Source of the DNA: Ignavibacteriales bacterium
Lineage (GTDB): Bacteria > Bacteroidota > Ignavibacteria > Ignavibacteriales > Ignavibacteriaceae
Direction of reading: 5' to 3'
Assembly (NCBI GenBank): GCA_020061465.1
Contig: JAGUYG010000051.1
Location: 56,725-120,724, forward strand
Length of the DNA: 64,000 nt
Numbering within the stretch: the first letter of the stretch is position 1; every line of letters starts with the position of its first letter. Made by a program: the position numbers and the translations under genes. The notes under the pieces were generated by a model. The model made no database searches. It had not been told where the DNA came from and saw only the letters and a program-made list of their open reading frames with translations. Shown here piece after piece: positions 19,220 through 29,700 of this stretch.

Positions 19220-19453
19220 ATGCCAAAGGTAAACTTAACTCACAAACCGACAAGTGAACAGATTCGAATCTTGAAGGATTACCTGCAGAGGAGGTCGCAG
19301 CATAAGCAGCAGGGTTCTATCTCGTTAACTCAGGTGGTCAATCGTTTTAAGCATAACAGTCTTAAAACGGATAGGGAAAAGATGGCACATTTTAGAAAGC
19401 TGCTTAGGATTATTGAGAAGGAAACAGTTTCCACTCCATTGAGCAAAAATTAG
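19220..19453 (+). CDS. Small basic hypothetical protein
   Basis: A 77-residue, lysine/arginine-rich, helical reading frame (HKPTSEQIRILKDYLQRR ... FRKLLRIIE) starting with ATG in an AT-rich leader without a clear Shine-Dalgarno. It lies divergent from the large sensor kinase. No family recognised. The even helical composition supports coding, but it may be non-functional. Confidence 0.4.
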   Translation: MPKVNLTHKPTSEQIRILKDYLQRRSQHKQQGSISLTQVVNRFKHNSLKTDREKMAHFRKLLRIIEKETVSTPLSKN

Positions 19454-19637
19454 TATTGAAGCTTCATGTTCCTTTTTCGGGGATTTCGAAATTATATATT
19501 AATCCATGTATAGATTTCAGTTTTCTAAGGAGGAGAAATTGCCGGTATGGGTTCCACTTACCGCCGAGAAGCATACATCACACACTGAAAATTATCTGAA
19601 TTAGAGTTGTTAATAAGATGGGAACCAAAAACAAATT

Positions 19638-19794
19638 AATAATTCATGTTACGCAGGAAAGTTCGGAACGTAGAGATGACATCTTTTACTTAGAAAACGA
19701 TTTTGCGCTAAAACAGCATCTTCACTCAAATATTGGCGATTTTTACTTAATACAAAAAGATGTCATCTCTTAACCGTGCGTAAGGTGAGTTAAT
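19638..19794 (+). mobile_element. 157-bp MITE-like element, copy A
   Basis: Runs from AATAATTCATGTTACGCAG to GTGCGTAAGGTGAGTTAAT. Inside are exact 16-bp inverted repeats AGAGATGACATCTTTT (19672-19687) and AAAAGATGTCATCTCT (19755-19770). Copy B at 29532 has the same length and order in the opposite direction, with the 19-bp end identical. It contains no coding frame. It lies in the 443-bp gap before the CE4 gene, which otherwise holds nothing firm. Confidence 0.8.
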
Positions 19795-19896
19795 AATTAT
19801 CAAATGGGAATATTCGCCTTTCTTTTGATTCGTATTTCCAAATTACGCAGAATAGATTGGTAATCTCCCTTACATTTTGATCCTCTTCCAAAAAAA

Positions 19897-21507
19897 TTAT
19901 GGAACATAAGACCTGTTTACATCTCCTGCAGCGATTGCTTTTATTACCTGGTAATAGTTTGAGTCCGATAAATTTATTGTAATAGGATTTGGGCTGAATA
20001 ACCAATTTGGCTTTGTGAACGAGTCGATTAGCATTGCGAACCGTCGTAAAATCAGCAATGCGTCGGTTGAATTTATTTTCCCGTCGTCGTTAACATCCGC
20101 AGCCAATTTTTGAATATCATCCAAACTCTCAAGACCGGCAAAATACCTTACGGTTACTAATGCATCTGATGAATTTACTCCTCCCCAATTACCCGTCTTT
20201 TTAAATGTAAAATTGTAAGTGCCGGCGCTTAAGTCCGGAAAACTAAAGTTACCCTGCTGATCAGTATAAATAATAGCAATTGTTTCGCCTGACTTTAGCA
20301 GTTTAACCTCCGCATTCTGGATAGGAGTTTGACTTGAGTTATGGTAAACTATTTTTCCTGAGATTGAATAATTGGACGGAGGCACGGCATTGTTATTTAA
20401 TTTTACAATTCCATTATCCGGTATAACAGTTGTCCTGATGATTTTTTTATTTCCGCTGTTATATGCATAAACAACTTGAGAGTTCGTTCCCTGTGTTATC
20501 GTAACAGCATTCCATGAAGATGGTACGGTAATATCAACCGTAAGCGGATAATTATAAATTGAATTATCGAGGTTATCACTAACACTAATTTGAATTTCCG
20601 AATTGGTTGAAGATAAAACCTGATAATAAAAATTATCGCGCTGCTTCATATATCTAACCACATCGGCTGCTGTTCCAACCCATATATCGTTTGCATTATA
20701 TTTTGTTTTAATCCAATTGCATAAATCTGTTAACCACTCCGTTGTTATTGGATAGTATGCACCTTTATTTAACATCTCTTTTAACATTGAGAATGGGTAA
20801 ACTTCATGTCCCATCAACATTGCCCATCCTCCGCTGTTGATTGAATTCTGTATATAATTCTTAAAATTTTCTAATTCATCCAGATCGTCTGAAAGTGAAT
20901 TGCGGGGTGAATTAAAAGCGGGCCATTGGCATTTAACTCCGAATAATTCATTCTCGCTCATTGAAGAATTGTTAGGAGATGAACCTGTTGCTCTTCCTGC
21001 TTGATAATACATTTTAGCAACGTTATCTACACTTGAATTATGATTTGTATATGGATATGCACAAGTAATACAAAGGTGACCGGGAATTTTTTCTTCAATA
21101 CGCCTCTTTGATTGATACAATTCATATTGTATCGTTCCAGGTGTGGTAATGTTTCCGGTAGACATTTTAGTTAAATCGGAATGTGTCATGGTATGCGAAC
21201 CGATCTCATGTCCTTCCTGAGCAAGCTGCTTAAAGTGCCACCAGGTACCGTATCGCCAATTTCCAGGCGGGTTTTCTGTAAGAAAATCGGCAATTACATA
21301 AAATGTAGCTTTGAAGCCGAATTGATTCATTATCGGGCGAACGTATTCGTAATCGGTGAGGTAGCCGTCATCGAAAGTAAATGAGAAAGCCGACTTTCTG
21401 TCATCAGGCCATGTTTTAACCGAAACTTCTCCGATTGATTGAGCAAATGTATTATTAAAGAATAAAATGATAGTTATAGCTGCTGTAAAAACTGTATGCT
21501 TTCTCAT
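19897..21507 (-). CDS. Secreted polysaccharide deacetylase (CE4) with dockerin-like tail
   Basis: A 536-residue protein: signal peptide (1-22), NodB-type deacetylase with FSFTFDDGYLTDY (catalytic D pair), HEIGSHTMTHSDL (metal His) and GWAMLMGHEVYP. Next are a beta domain, a carboxypeptidase-regulatory-like domain (ISGKIVYHNSSQTPIQNAEV) and a C-terminal dockerin-like pair (ADVNDDGKINSTDALLILRR and GDVNRSYVP). It removes acetyl groups from extracellular polysaccharide such as xylan or chitin-like chains. Last gene of the minus-strand glycan group. The dockerin suggests attachment to a cohesin-like partner. Confidence 0.88.
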   Translation of the reverse strand: MRKHTVFTAAITIILFFNNTFAQSIGEVSVKTWPDDRKSAFSFTFDDGYLTDYEYVRPIMNQFGFKATFYVIADFLTENPPGNWRYGTWWHFKQLAQEGHEIGSHTMTHSDLTKMSTGNITTPGTIQYELYQSKRRIEEKIPGHLCITCAYPYTNHNSSVDNVAKMYYQAGRATGSSPNNSSMSENELFGVKCQWPAFNSPRNSLSDDLDELENFKNYIQNSINSGGWAMLMGHEVYPFSMLKEMLNKGAYYPITTEWLTDLCNWIKTKYNANDIWVGTAADVVRYMKQRDNFYYQVLSSTNSEIQISVSDNLDNSIYNYPLTVDITVPSSWNAVTITQGTNSQVVYAYNSGNKKIIRTTVIPDNGIVKLNNNAVPPSNYSISGKIVYHNSSQTPIQNAEVKLLKSGETIAIIYTDQQGNFSFPDLSAGTYNFTFKKTGNWGGVNSSDALVTVRYFAGLESLDDIQKLAADVNDDGKINSTDALLILRRFAMLIDSFTKPNWLFSPNPITINLSDSNYYQVIKAIAAGDVNRSYVP

Positions 21508-21831
21508 TTTCCTCTGATGTTTTGTTTCAAAATTTCTTTAGTTGAAGTTGAAAATTAAAAACCATTAACTTCGGTCAACTTGAGCATTATGCACTATTAT
21601 GAGATGCGAATTTTATTTTAATACAACACAACAAGATACCTGACATAACTACCCTCAAAAATTCGCTCAAATTGTCAATAATCATATGTTCAATTCATTT
21701 AATTACCTTAGAATTGCCAAATATAATGCCAGCGGTTTCTATTATATGTTTGTAAACAGTTGTTAAATAAGTAGGTTAGGGGCATGAACCTGTCCTGTCC
21801 AAATAGAAGACGGATTAATTTTCTTATCGGG
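21508..21831. other. Gene-free gap with one repeat end
   Basis: The 324-bp gap between the CE4 gene and the PpiC-like gene holds one recognisable item: CGGTCAACTTGAG at 21572-21584. It matches the terminal repeat of the 201-bp element at 32243-32443, with a poor inverted partner (GCTCAAATTG) near 21664. No terminator or coding frame is evident. Confidence 0.4.
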
Positions 21832-23667
21832 TCAAGGAAGAATTTTTTGATTTTTCATCCACTCATAAATCCAGCGGTAGCGAGGAGTTGTATATGGCAC
21901 CGCAGCAATCCTTCCGCCGAAACCCATATAACGGTGTGTAAACATATTCAAATCGGAAACTTTAATTTGTTTGAGCACTTCATAATTTATTTTTAGTCCG
22001 TATTTATCTGCGTACTCCGCAGTTTTCCTGTTATAAATTATTTCTAATTTCTTATTCAGCAGCTCGCTATGCAATAAATCTTTAACGTCTTCGTACGAAT
22101 TTAAGTTGCCGTCCCTGCTTTTTTTCTTATCCAGCAATTTTACTATTGAATATCCTTCGGGAACCTTGATTGGTCCGTAAACTTCATCTATTCGCATTCC
22201 TGCTGAGATGCGCCCAATTTCGCCGAACATTGAAACAGGGAAATATCCAAATTCTCCGCCTTTGTTTTTTGTCCATTCTCTTTTTGTATGATGCAGTGCT
22301 AACTCTCTAAAATCCTTTTCGTTTTTCAGGTCGTCAAGTATAAGCTTTACAACGTCCAAATCATCAACCAGAATTTCAAGAATGTTTACTTGCAAGCCCG
22401 GATCCTCGGCTTTGTAAATTGAATTATAAAATTCTTCTATCTCATAATCTTCAACTTTCACTGAATCCACAAATCTGTTGCTAAAAAGCTGCGCTAAATA
22501 ATTTTCTTCCCACCTCACCATTTCTCTGCGAACTTCAGGATGATTATTTAAACCCCTTTTATAAGCTTCAGCGGTAATTAATTCTTTCTCAATAAAACTT
22601 TTTAACTTTAAATTTAATTCATTAATTATATGAGTAAACGAAGCTTGCTTTACACCGAATCCTGCAAAAATTAATTCATAAAGAAAATCTTTTACTGTTA
22701 ACTTAGTTTCATTTAAATCTACCAAATGTAAACGAGAAAAATCTACTGAAGAAGTATCAATAATTGTTAATATATCTGATTCATTCAAGAAGTATTTCAT
22801 TTCACCGGTTTGATCTTTTTCGGGATTTTTATTCTGAAGTATAATTCCGATGTAATCTGCTAAATGGAAAAAAAGCTGTTCCGAAGGACGGACAGTAATT
22901 CCTGCAAAAAGGTTTTTCAAAAATTTTGTTCCGATTTCTTTTGCCTTCCGTTCCTTTATAATTTCTCTAACCGAATGTGCGGTTTTTCCCTGCGGCGAAT
23001 CCTCAGAAGCTTGAATTTGCTTTTCAGCAAGCTTGAAAATAAACCAGCCGGAATTTGTTTTTAACGGGATTGAAATTTCGCCTGGACTCAAAGAAAATAA
23101 AACATCTTCAATGTATTCATCAGAAAGGTCGCCATACTTAATTTCAACCGGCGCCGGTTTTAATTTGGATTCTGCTGACATGCTTAATATAGAATCGTAA
23201 GAAGCTCCTTCTAGAATTTGATGATATGTGTTGAAAGCTTTTACCGAATCTTTGAACGTCATTACGTATACGGAAAGTTTAATATTATTCTTTAGTAATC
23301 CCCGCAGAACTTCATGTTCCGATATTGAAATTTTGGTTTCAACTTCATCCTTATAAAGAGCATCTCTAACAAACAGCTTTTCGATCGGCTTGATTGAATT
23401 TATGAAGTACTCTAAAGTATCTAATCTCAATTCAGCGGCTTCGGCAGCCCATAATTTTTCTGCTATAAGCGAATAAAGAAACTCGGACTTAATGGTATCG
23501 ATATTTAAATGTTCACTTAAATGCGGCATTAGCTCATAAAGCTGCTTAAACTCATCCTCCGTTATCACTCTATTGCCTGCTTTTGCAACAATTTCATTTG
23601 CTTCTTGGGCGAAGAGTAGTTTTGACAAAAAGAATATTGCAAGAATTAACTGAAAGTATTTAATCAT
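21832..23667 (-). CDS. Periplasmic peptidyl-prolyl isomerase (SurA/PpiC-like)
   Basis: A 611-residue protein with a signal peptide and an N-terminal chaperone-like segment starting VAKAGNRVITEDEFKQLY. There are two parvulin-like regions, a degenerate one at about 125-220 (GDLSDEYIEDVLFSLSPGEIS) and a better one at about 425-520 (GGEFGYFPVSMFGEIGRISAG). It would help fold outer-membrane or secreted proteins. It lies between GH5 and CE4 genes on the same strand, so it may assist the secreted glycan enzymes. Confidence 0.88.
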   Translation of the reverse strand: MIKYFQLILAIFFLSKLLFAQEANEIVAKAGNRVITEDEFKQLYELMPHLSEHLNIDTIKSEFLYSLIAEKLWAAEAAELRLDTLEYFINSIKPIEKLFVRDALYKDEVETKISISEHEVLRGLLKNNIKLSVYVMTFKDSVKAFNTYHQILEGASYDSILSMSAESKLKPAPVEIKYGDLSDEYIEDVLFSLSPGEISIPLKTNSGWFIFKLAEKQIQASEDSPQGKTAHSVREIIKERKAKEIGTKFLKNLFAGITVRPSEQLFFHLADYIGIILQNKNPEKDQTGEMKYFLNESDILTIIDTSSVDFSRLHLVDLNETKLTVKDFLYELIFAGFGVKQASFTHIINELNLKLKSFIEKELITAEAYKRGLNNHPEVRREMVRWEENYLAQLFSNRFVDSVKVEDYEIEEFYNSIYKAEDPGLQVNILEILVDDLDVVKLILDDLKNEKDFRELALHHTKREWTKNKGGEFGYFPVSMFGEIGRISAGMRIDEVYGPIKVPEGYSIVKLLDKKKSRDGNLNSYEDVKDLLHSELLNKKLEIIYNRKTAEYADKYGLKINYEVLKQIKVSDLNMFTHRYMGFGGRIAAVPYTTPRYRWIYEWMKNQKILP

Positions 23668-23899
23668 TTTTAAGAATTATCCTGAAAAATCTTTAAATCT
23701 AATTAAACATATTTATGCGAAGTACTATTTAGTAGAAATTTCCCCGCGGAACTCTGAGCTTCTTGGTGAATCTCAGTGCAAGAAAAAATTTCACCGAGCC
23801 TCACAGAAAATACATCGAGAACCACCGAGTTTTACTGAGAGATTATTTTCCCTGACTTACTGAATACACCTGATATTTTATAATGTAAGAATCTAATTT

Positions 23900-25114
23900 T
23901 CATTTAAGTCCGAGAGCTTCAAGGTAACCATAATTAATTTCACAATTTTTCAGCTTAATGTTTTCAAGATATTCATTCAGTGCCGCCTTAATTTTTACTA
24001 TGTCTGGTCTGTTATTTCGAATCTCTTCATAAGTGGTTCTCGGTAATGAGGCATAATTTATTAAAAGATCATATTCATCAGGTTTTTTTATACTGACTAC
24101 ACAGCTCTGCGAATCCAGCTTTTTATAAGGCCAGAAAGCCCAGCCTACCTCATTTTTTTCTAAAAGAATTCTAAAGGATTTAATCCATTCGTTTGTATTT
24201 TCACCCGATTCACCCATCCAAATCGGAACATTATATTTATTTCCAAAATCAATATAAGATTGAATTACTTCCTGTGTTGTATCAGTCCAATATTTATGAA
24301 ATGTATAGACTGCTTTAGAATCGAACGGCGGACCAAACACATCGAAGTTGCTGTTCCACTGTGCGCCGCCAAGGAATACAATATGGTTAGTATCAACTTC
24401 CCGTATAGCAGAAACAATCTCTTTGAACAGCGGTTCTAGTTTAGGATTGAGAAGCTCTTTATCAAAGTAATGAGCTATGGGTTCATTTAAAAGGTCATAA
24501 CCGATTAATATTTTTTCTTCTGCATATCTCTCAGCAATTTTTTTCCACAATTGAATTGTGGTTTCTCTGCTTTGCCGGCTTTCATATAGAAAAGGATAAC
24601 CCCAGCTATCGTCAATATTATCGCCGGTTTGACCTCCCGGTGCGCCATGCATATCGAGTATAACAAATACTTTTTCGTCGGTACACCAACGTATTACTCT
24701 ATCTAGCATCTCGAAACCTTTCTTGAGGAAAATTTCCGGATGATCCTCAACTACAAACAGTCTGAAATTAAACGGAACCCGCACAGAATTAAATCCCGCT
24801 TGCTTTATGAACTTAATATCTTCATGAGTAGTATAGTTATCACGGAATGATTCCCAAAACTTTGCTGCTTCATCGACTCCGATTAATTCATTTAAAACTT
24901 TTTCGATTAGTCGCGGTGAACTTGCATGCGAAAACTTGAACATGTAACCTTCCGGCAGCAGCCAATTGCCGAGATTTATGCCTTTAAGAATCAGCTTATT
25001 TCCTTCGGCATCTATAAAATATTTTCCGTTAACTGAAACGAAATCACCGGCGAAGATATTTATAGAAAACAGCGGCAGAAAAATCACGTAACAAAATATA
25101 ATTACAGTTCTCAT
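23900..25114 (-). CDS. Secreted GH5 beta-glucanase
   Basis: A 404-residue protein with a signal peptide and a single TIM-barrel GH5 domain. The N-terminal LKGINLGNWLLPEGYMF, the acid/base E211 in LLNEPIAHYF, H273 in TFHKYW and the nucleophile E302 in WMGESGENTNEW are all in place. No binding module or sorting domain follows. The sequence type resembles exo-beta-1,3-glucanase/endoglucanase members. It lies 42 bp after the GH3 gene, so the two are probably co-transcribed and act on beta-glucan. Confidence 0.93.
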   Translation of the reverse strand: MRTVIIFCYVIFLPLFSINIFAGDFVSVNGKYFIDAEGNKLILKGINLGNWLLPEGYMFKFSHASSPRLIEKVLNELIGVDEAAKFWESFRDNYTTHEDIKFIKQAGFNSVRVPFNFRLFVVEDHPEIFLKKGFEMLDRVIRWCTDEKVFVILDMHGAPGGQTGDNIDDSWGYPFLYESRQSRETTIQLWKKIAERYAEEKILIGYDLLNEPIAHYFDKELLNPKLEPLFKEIVSAIREVDTNHIVFLGGAQWNSNFDVFGPPFDSKAVYTFHKYWTDTTQEVIQSYIDFGNKYNVPIWMGESGENTNEWIKSFRILLEKNEVGWAFWPYKKLDSQSCVVSIKKPDEYDLLINYASLPRTTYEEIRNNRPDIVKIKAALNEYLENIKLKNCEINYGYLEALGLK

Positions 25115-25156
25115 GTGACAAATTTTCCGTTTAATTAAATATATGTTTATTAAATT

Positions 25157-27403
25157 TTAATCTAACTCAAATGTTTTGAATTGCGCATCTGCCGAATTTG
25201 ATCCGGCAAATACTTTGAATGAACCCGGTTCGGCAATCCACTTCATCGAAGCATCATAAAATGACAATTCATTTTTTGTAATTATGAATTCAACATCCCT
25301 TGATTCGCCTTTCTTCAGAAAGATTTTTTTGAATCCCTTCAGTTCCTTAACCGGTCTGGTTATGGATGCTGTTACATCCTGTATGTAAAGTTGAACTACT
25401 TCCTCGCCGTCATAATTTCCTGTATTCTTCACATTAACTGAAACTTTAAGCGTATCATCCATTTTAATTTTGGTTTTATTCAACTGAATTTCATCGTAGG
25501 AAAAATTTGTATAACTAAGTCCATATCCGAAAGGAAACAGGGGAGTAAGGTGTAAATCCAAATACTTAGATGTAAAATAATCGAGTGGATTGCTCGGTCT
25601 TCCGGTATTTTTATGATTATAATAAATCGGTATATGTCCTGTAGCCCGTGGAAAAGTAACAGGCAATTTTCCACCGGGATTAACATCACCAAAAATTACA
25701 TCTGCAATAGCTTGACCTGATTTTATTCCCAGGAACCAGCTTTCAATAATTGCAGGAATATTTTCTGCGATCCAGTTAATTGCAAGGGGTCTTCCGTTCA
25801 TAAGAACAACGATAATTGGTTTGCCGATTTTGAATAATTCAACTGCCAATTCATTCTGAACACCGGGCAATTCAATTGATGATCTGCTCCTCGCCTCGCC
25901 GCTCATGTGTCCTTCTTCTCCCAAAGCTAAAATAACAATATCTGAATTTTTTGCTGCCTCCACTGCAAGCGGAAAATCGTTTTTGCTTTTTCCTTTTATA
26001 GTGCATCCTTTAACATGAGAAATTATTGCTTGAGGAGCTGCCTTCTTTATTCCATCGAGCAAGGTTATAACATCGTTCGAATCTCCCATCTGTTCCCACG
26101 AACCTAAAGGGTGTTTTTTTGAATTGGCTAACGGACCTATTATGGCAATTGATTTTAAATCTTTTTTGAGAGGTAAAATTCCGTTTTGATTTTTTAGCAG
26201 CACAATTGACTTTTGCGCACTCAGCAATGCGGCATCTTGAATTTCCTGACTCATCACCGTCATCGTTTCTGCATCTTCATTACAATATTTATAAGGAGTA
26301 TCAAACAAGCCCAACTTAAATTTTATTCTTAAAATTCTTTTAACAGCCTCGTTAAGTCTATCTTCGGAAACTTTTCCTTCTTTAACCAAGTCGCTTAAGT
26401 ATGTAACATAAGAACGTGATTCCATATCCATATCAACACCTGCGTTAATTGCGAGCATCGCAGCTTCTTTAAGATTTGCTGCAACGCCATGATTCACCAG
26501 CTCACCTATTGAATTCCAATCGCTTACAACAAATCCGTTAAATTTCCACTCGTTCCGCAAAATGTCGGTCAATAAAAATTTATTTGAAGAAGAGGGGACT
26601 CCGCTAATTTCGTTGAATGAGCACATTATTGTTTGTGCACCGGCATCAACGGCAGCTTTAAATGGCGGGAGATAAATTTCGCGCAAAGTTCTTTCAGATA
26701 TATCAACCGTATTATAATCTCTGCCGCCTTCTGCACCGCCGTAAGCAGCGAAATGTTTTGCGCAAGCAATAATATTTTTGTTTGATGAAAGATCACCTTG
26801 AAATCCTTTAACTCTTGCCGCTGCCATTTCCGAACCTAGGAAAGGATCTTCTCCCGAACCTTCAACAATTCTTCCCCAGCGCGGATCGCGTGCAATATCG
26901 ACCATTGGTGCAAACGTCCAGTGGATGCCAAGCGAAGCTGCTTCTTTTGCCTGAAGTGAAGCTGACATCTGTACTAAATCCGGATCCCAACTGCTCGCCT
27001 CAGCAAGAGGAACGGGGAATATTGTTTTTACACCATGAATTACATCGAAACCAAAAAGGAGTGGAATTTTTAATCGTGATTCTTCAACTGCAATACGCTG
27101 CAGCTCCCGTGTTAATTTTGCTCCTGTAGCGTTAAGAAATGAACCAATTTTTCCACTGCGAATTAAGTCAGTATATTCAGTCGGGATTTGAAGAATAACA
27201 TCAGGACCCCATCCAAAACCATACGACAATTGGTTTAATTGTCCGGCTTTTTCTTCACTGGTCATTAATGATAGAACAGAATCGATCCGTCTTTCTATGT
27301 CAGTATTATTTAGCTGCTTTTGATTATTCTTTTGTAAGAAGGATGTTTGAATAAACAAAAATGAAACAAGCGATATAAACAATAGTCGAAATGATTTTTT
27401 CAT
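25157..27403 (-). CDS. bglX: GH3 beta-glucosidase with Fn3-like domain (BglX type)
   Basis: About 748 residues: signal peptide, GH3 N-domain, GH3 C-domain and a C-terminal fibronectin-III-like domain. The nucleophile is the Asp in FVVSDWNSIGEL (D295 from this start), and KHFAAYGGAEGGRDYN carries the substrate-binding KH. I chose ATG 27403, which has GGAG six bases upstream; upstream ATGs at 27415 and 27460 lack this. It cleaves terminal beta-linked glucose in the periplasm. BglX-like by length and layout. Confidence 0.93.
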   Translation of the reverse strand: MKKSFRLLFISLVSFLFIQTSFLQKNNQKQLNNTDIERRIDSVLSLMTSEEKAGQLNQLSYGFGWGPDVILQIPTEYTDLIRSGKIGSFLNATGAKLTRELQRIAVEESRLKIPLLFGFDVIHGVKTIFPVPLAEASSWDPDLVQMSASLQAKEAASLGIHWTFAPMVDIARDPRWGRIVEGSGEDPFLGSEMAAARVKGFQGDLSSNKNIIACAKHFAAYGGAEGGRDYNTVDISERTLREIYLPPFKAAVDAGAQTIMCSFNEISGVPSSSNKFLLTDILRNEWKFNGFVVSDWNSIGELVNHGVAANLKEAAMLAINAGVDMDMESRSYVTYLSDLVKEGKVSEDRLNEAVKRILRIKFKLGLFDTPYKYCNEDAETMTVMSQEIQDAALLSAQKSIVLLKNQNGILPLKKDLKSIAIIGPLANSKKHPLGSWEQMGDSNDVITLLDGIKKAAPQAIISHVKGCTIKGKSKNDFPLAVEAAKNSDIVILALGEEGHMSGEARSRSSIELPGVQNELAVELFKIGKPIIVVLMNGRPLAINWIAENIPAIIESWFLGIKSGQAIADVIFGDVNPGGKLPVTFPRATGHIPIYYNHKNTGRPSNPLDYFTSKYLDLHLTPLFPFGYGLSYTNFSYDEIQLNKTKIKMDDTLKVSVNVKNTGNYDGEEVVQLYIQDVTASITRPVKELKGFKKIFLKKGESRDVEFIITKNELSFYDASMKWIAEPGSFKVFAGSNSADAQFKTFELD

Positions 27404-27630
27404 TCGATGCTCCATTAGAGTGTTATCTGGAATAAAAGTGAAGCGCAACTTCGCATTCACCTGAAACTAATTAATAGTAAGGGTATAAACATAGACTCAT
27501 TAAAATGAATTAACTTATATCTTCTCACCCATTCAACCCGCTTGACAGACACAGTTTTAAAGGTCATCCAATCATCCAATCATTCAAACATTCATTCATG
27601 CAATCTGCAATCATTCAATCAATCATTTAC

Positions 27631-29439
27631 TCAATACGTCAATCCATACCCGTACGGAAACAACGGGTCGTAATTTATATCGCCGTAGTTAATGGGAATT
27701 TGCGACATAGATTTAGGCCATGTATGAGATAACAAGCCAGTTGGTGGATAATCACCAAACAAAACATCAGCCACTCCTTGCCCTTCGGTACCGGGAAGCC
27801 ATGCAGCAATGAAAGCATCTACTAAATTAATTGTGGGTTCAATTATCATCGGTCTTCCCGAAATTAAAATAACCACTACAGGTATTCCTGCATTTTTAAC
27901 TCGTTGGACTGCACTCAAATCATCCCAAGAAAGTGTAAGATTGTTTCGATCGCCTGCTCCTTCGGCATAAGGAGTTTCACCAATTACTACAATTCCTATG
28001 TCAGCTCCTTCCGCGCTACTTCCATCAATTGAAAAAGTAACATTTGTACTTTCATCAACTGTATTTTGGATTGCAGTTAGGATGGTTGTGCCGGTTGTAA
28101 TATTTCCGCTGCTACCCTGCCATGAGATTGTCCAACCGCCGCATTGATTGCCGATATCGTCTGCGCTCTTTCCAGCCACATGAATGTGTTTTAGATTTTT
28201 GGAAATAGGTAATACATTGTTAGTATTTTTAAGCAAAACGAGTGATTGACGAACACATTCCCGTGCAACAGCGCGATGCTCATTTGAACCGACTGAAGCT
28301 AATAAACTTTTATCGGCGTAAGGGTGTTCAAATAATCCCAACTCATATTTGATAGTAAGTATGCGTTTCACTGCATCATCTATTCTTTCCAGCGAAACTT
28401 TCCCTTCTGCGGCAAGCTCTTTCAATAAAGATATAAACTGTTTGTAATTAGTAGGAACCATAACCATATCAAGCCCTGCATTTATCGCAGTTTCAATATC
28501 GCTCTTATAATCGCCAGGAAGTTGATCGATTCCAGTCCAATCCGAAATAAGAAAACCTTTAAAGCCTAATTCATTCTTCAAAACATCTGTTAGCAGGTAC
28601 TTATTACCGTGCATTTTAATACCATTCCAACTGCTGTAAGAAACCATAATGGTTTTTACACCTGCATTAATAGCTGCAATATATCCAGGTAAATGAACTG
28701 TACGAAGAGTCTGTTCATCACAAATAGTGTTTCCTTGATCTTTTCCATTCTGCGTGCCGCCATCACCCACAAAATGTTTGACACAAGCTGCAATTGATTC
28801 TGGATTGTCCGGAGAAATTCCTTGAAAGCCTTTTACTGCTGCCTCTGCCATCATGGACTGAAGCTCAGGAGTTTCACTATAGCCTTCGTAAGTTCTTCCC
28901 CAGCGTTCATCCCGCGGCACGGCAATACATGGTGCGAATGTCCAATCAATTCCCGTAGCAGCAACTTCTTTAGCAGTAATTCTTGCTGCCTCCTGTACTA
29001 GGGAAGGATTTCGGGTGCATCCTAAGCCGATGTTGTGAGGAAATATTACAGCGCCTTTCACGTTACTGTGTCCATGAACAGCATCTATTCCGTATATCAA
29101 CGGTATTTTAAGTCTTGTTTGCAAAGCATAGGATTGATAGAGATCGTACATCTCAGCCCATGCTGTTGGTGTATTGACTGAAGGTGCCGAACCTCCGCCG
29201 CTCAGCAGTGAACCCAAATAAAAATTTTTTATATCCTCTATATTTTGAAGTGCACCCCTTTCGGCTTGAGTCATTTGTCCTATTTTTTCATCGATTGTCA
29301 TTTGAGATATAAGTGCATCGACTTTTTGTTCGATGGTTAGTACCGATTCGGGAGGAATAATTTTTTCTTCTTTACAAGAGAAGGCTATTATCAAGAAGAT
29401 AGCTGTAAAATGTAAAGCATTAAATCGTATTATTTGCAT
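27631..29439 (-). CDS. GH3 glucan beta-glucosidase lipoprotein
   Basis: A 602-residue two-domain GH3 enzyme without the Fn3 tail. The N-terminus carries a lipobox ending at C22 ([10 protein letters not shown]), so it is probably a lipoprotein. The nucleophile is D300 in [11 protein letters not shown], and [16 protein letters not shown] has the conserved KH. This form resembles exo-1,3/1,4-beta-glucanases. It follows the ROK kinase gene with a 157-bp repeat element between them, and precedes the second GH3. Confidence 0.93.
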   Translation of the reverse strand: MQIIRFNALHFTAIFLIIAFSCKEEKIIPPESVLTIEQKVDALISQMTIDEKIGQMTQAERGALQNIEDIKNFYLGSLLSGGGSAPSVNTPTAWAEMYDLYQSYALQTRLKIPLIYGIDAVHGHSNVKGAVIFPHNIGLGCTRNPSLVQEAARITAKEVAATGIDWTFAPCIAVPRDERWGRTYEGYSETPELQSMMAEAAVKGFQGISPDNPESIAACVKHFVGDGGTQNGKDQGNTICDEQTLRTVHLPGYIAAINAGVKTIMVSYSSWNGIKMHGNKYLLTDVLKNELGFKGFLISDWTGIDQLPGDYKSDIETAINAGLDMVMVPTNYKQFISLLKELAAEGKVSLERIDDAVKRILTIKYELGLFEHPYADKSLLASVGSNEHRAVARECVRQSLVLLKNTNNVLPISKNLKHIHVAGKSADDIGNQCGGWTISWQGSSGNITTGTTILTAIQNTVDESTNVTFSIDGSSAEGADIGIVVIGETPYAEGAGDRNNLTLSWDDLSAVQRVKNAGIPVVVILISGRPMIIEPTINLVDAFIAAWLPGTEGQGVADVLFGDYPPTGLLSHTWPKSMSQIPINYGDINYDPLFPYGYGLTY

Positions 29440-29531
29440 GAGTTTAGTTTCAAATAATATATTTCATACGAGGAAAATTTTATGCCCATTTAACCTCGAA
29501 TAAACAGAAGGCAGAAGTCGCTTGTTACTTC

Positions 29532-29688
29532 ATTAACTCACCTTACGCACAACTAAGAGATGACATCTTTTGCTAATAAAGATTAATTTTTAATGTTTAG
29601 GTGTAAACGCTATCTTGATAGAGATTCTACTAAAAAGATAAAGATATCATCTCTATGCACCGCACCTTTCTGCTTAAGATGAGTTATT
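29532..29688 (-). mobile_element. 157-bp MITE-like element, copy B
   Basis: Opposite orientation to copy A and exactly the same length. The left end ATTAACTCACCTTACGCAC is the exact complement of the 19-bp end of copy A. The right end reads AATAACTCATCTTAAGCAG on the minus strand, matching copy A with four differences. The inner inverted repeats (29556-29571 and 29640-29654) differ by one base. It sits between the ROK kinase and GH3 genes, where it may affect their co-transcription. Confidence 0.8.
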
Positions 29689-29700
29689 GACTCAAAAATG

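Noticed and set aside
19539..19604. 21-codon frame starting TTG with a strong AGGAGG site
   Set aside because: Very short and in a repeat-bearing gap; the ribosome site alone is not enough to call a gene, though it is worth a look in expression data.
23750..23850. CACCGAG/CACAGA-type repeats before the PpiC-like gene start
   Set aside because: Resembles widespread degenerate dispersed sequence; no clear boundaries or inverted ends.
27560..27630. CATTCAATC-type short repeats downstream of the GH3 stop
   Set aside because: Degenerate low-complexity DNA, spacing irregular, not a CRISPR or tandem array.
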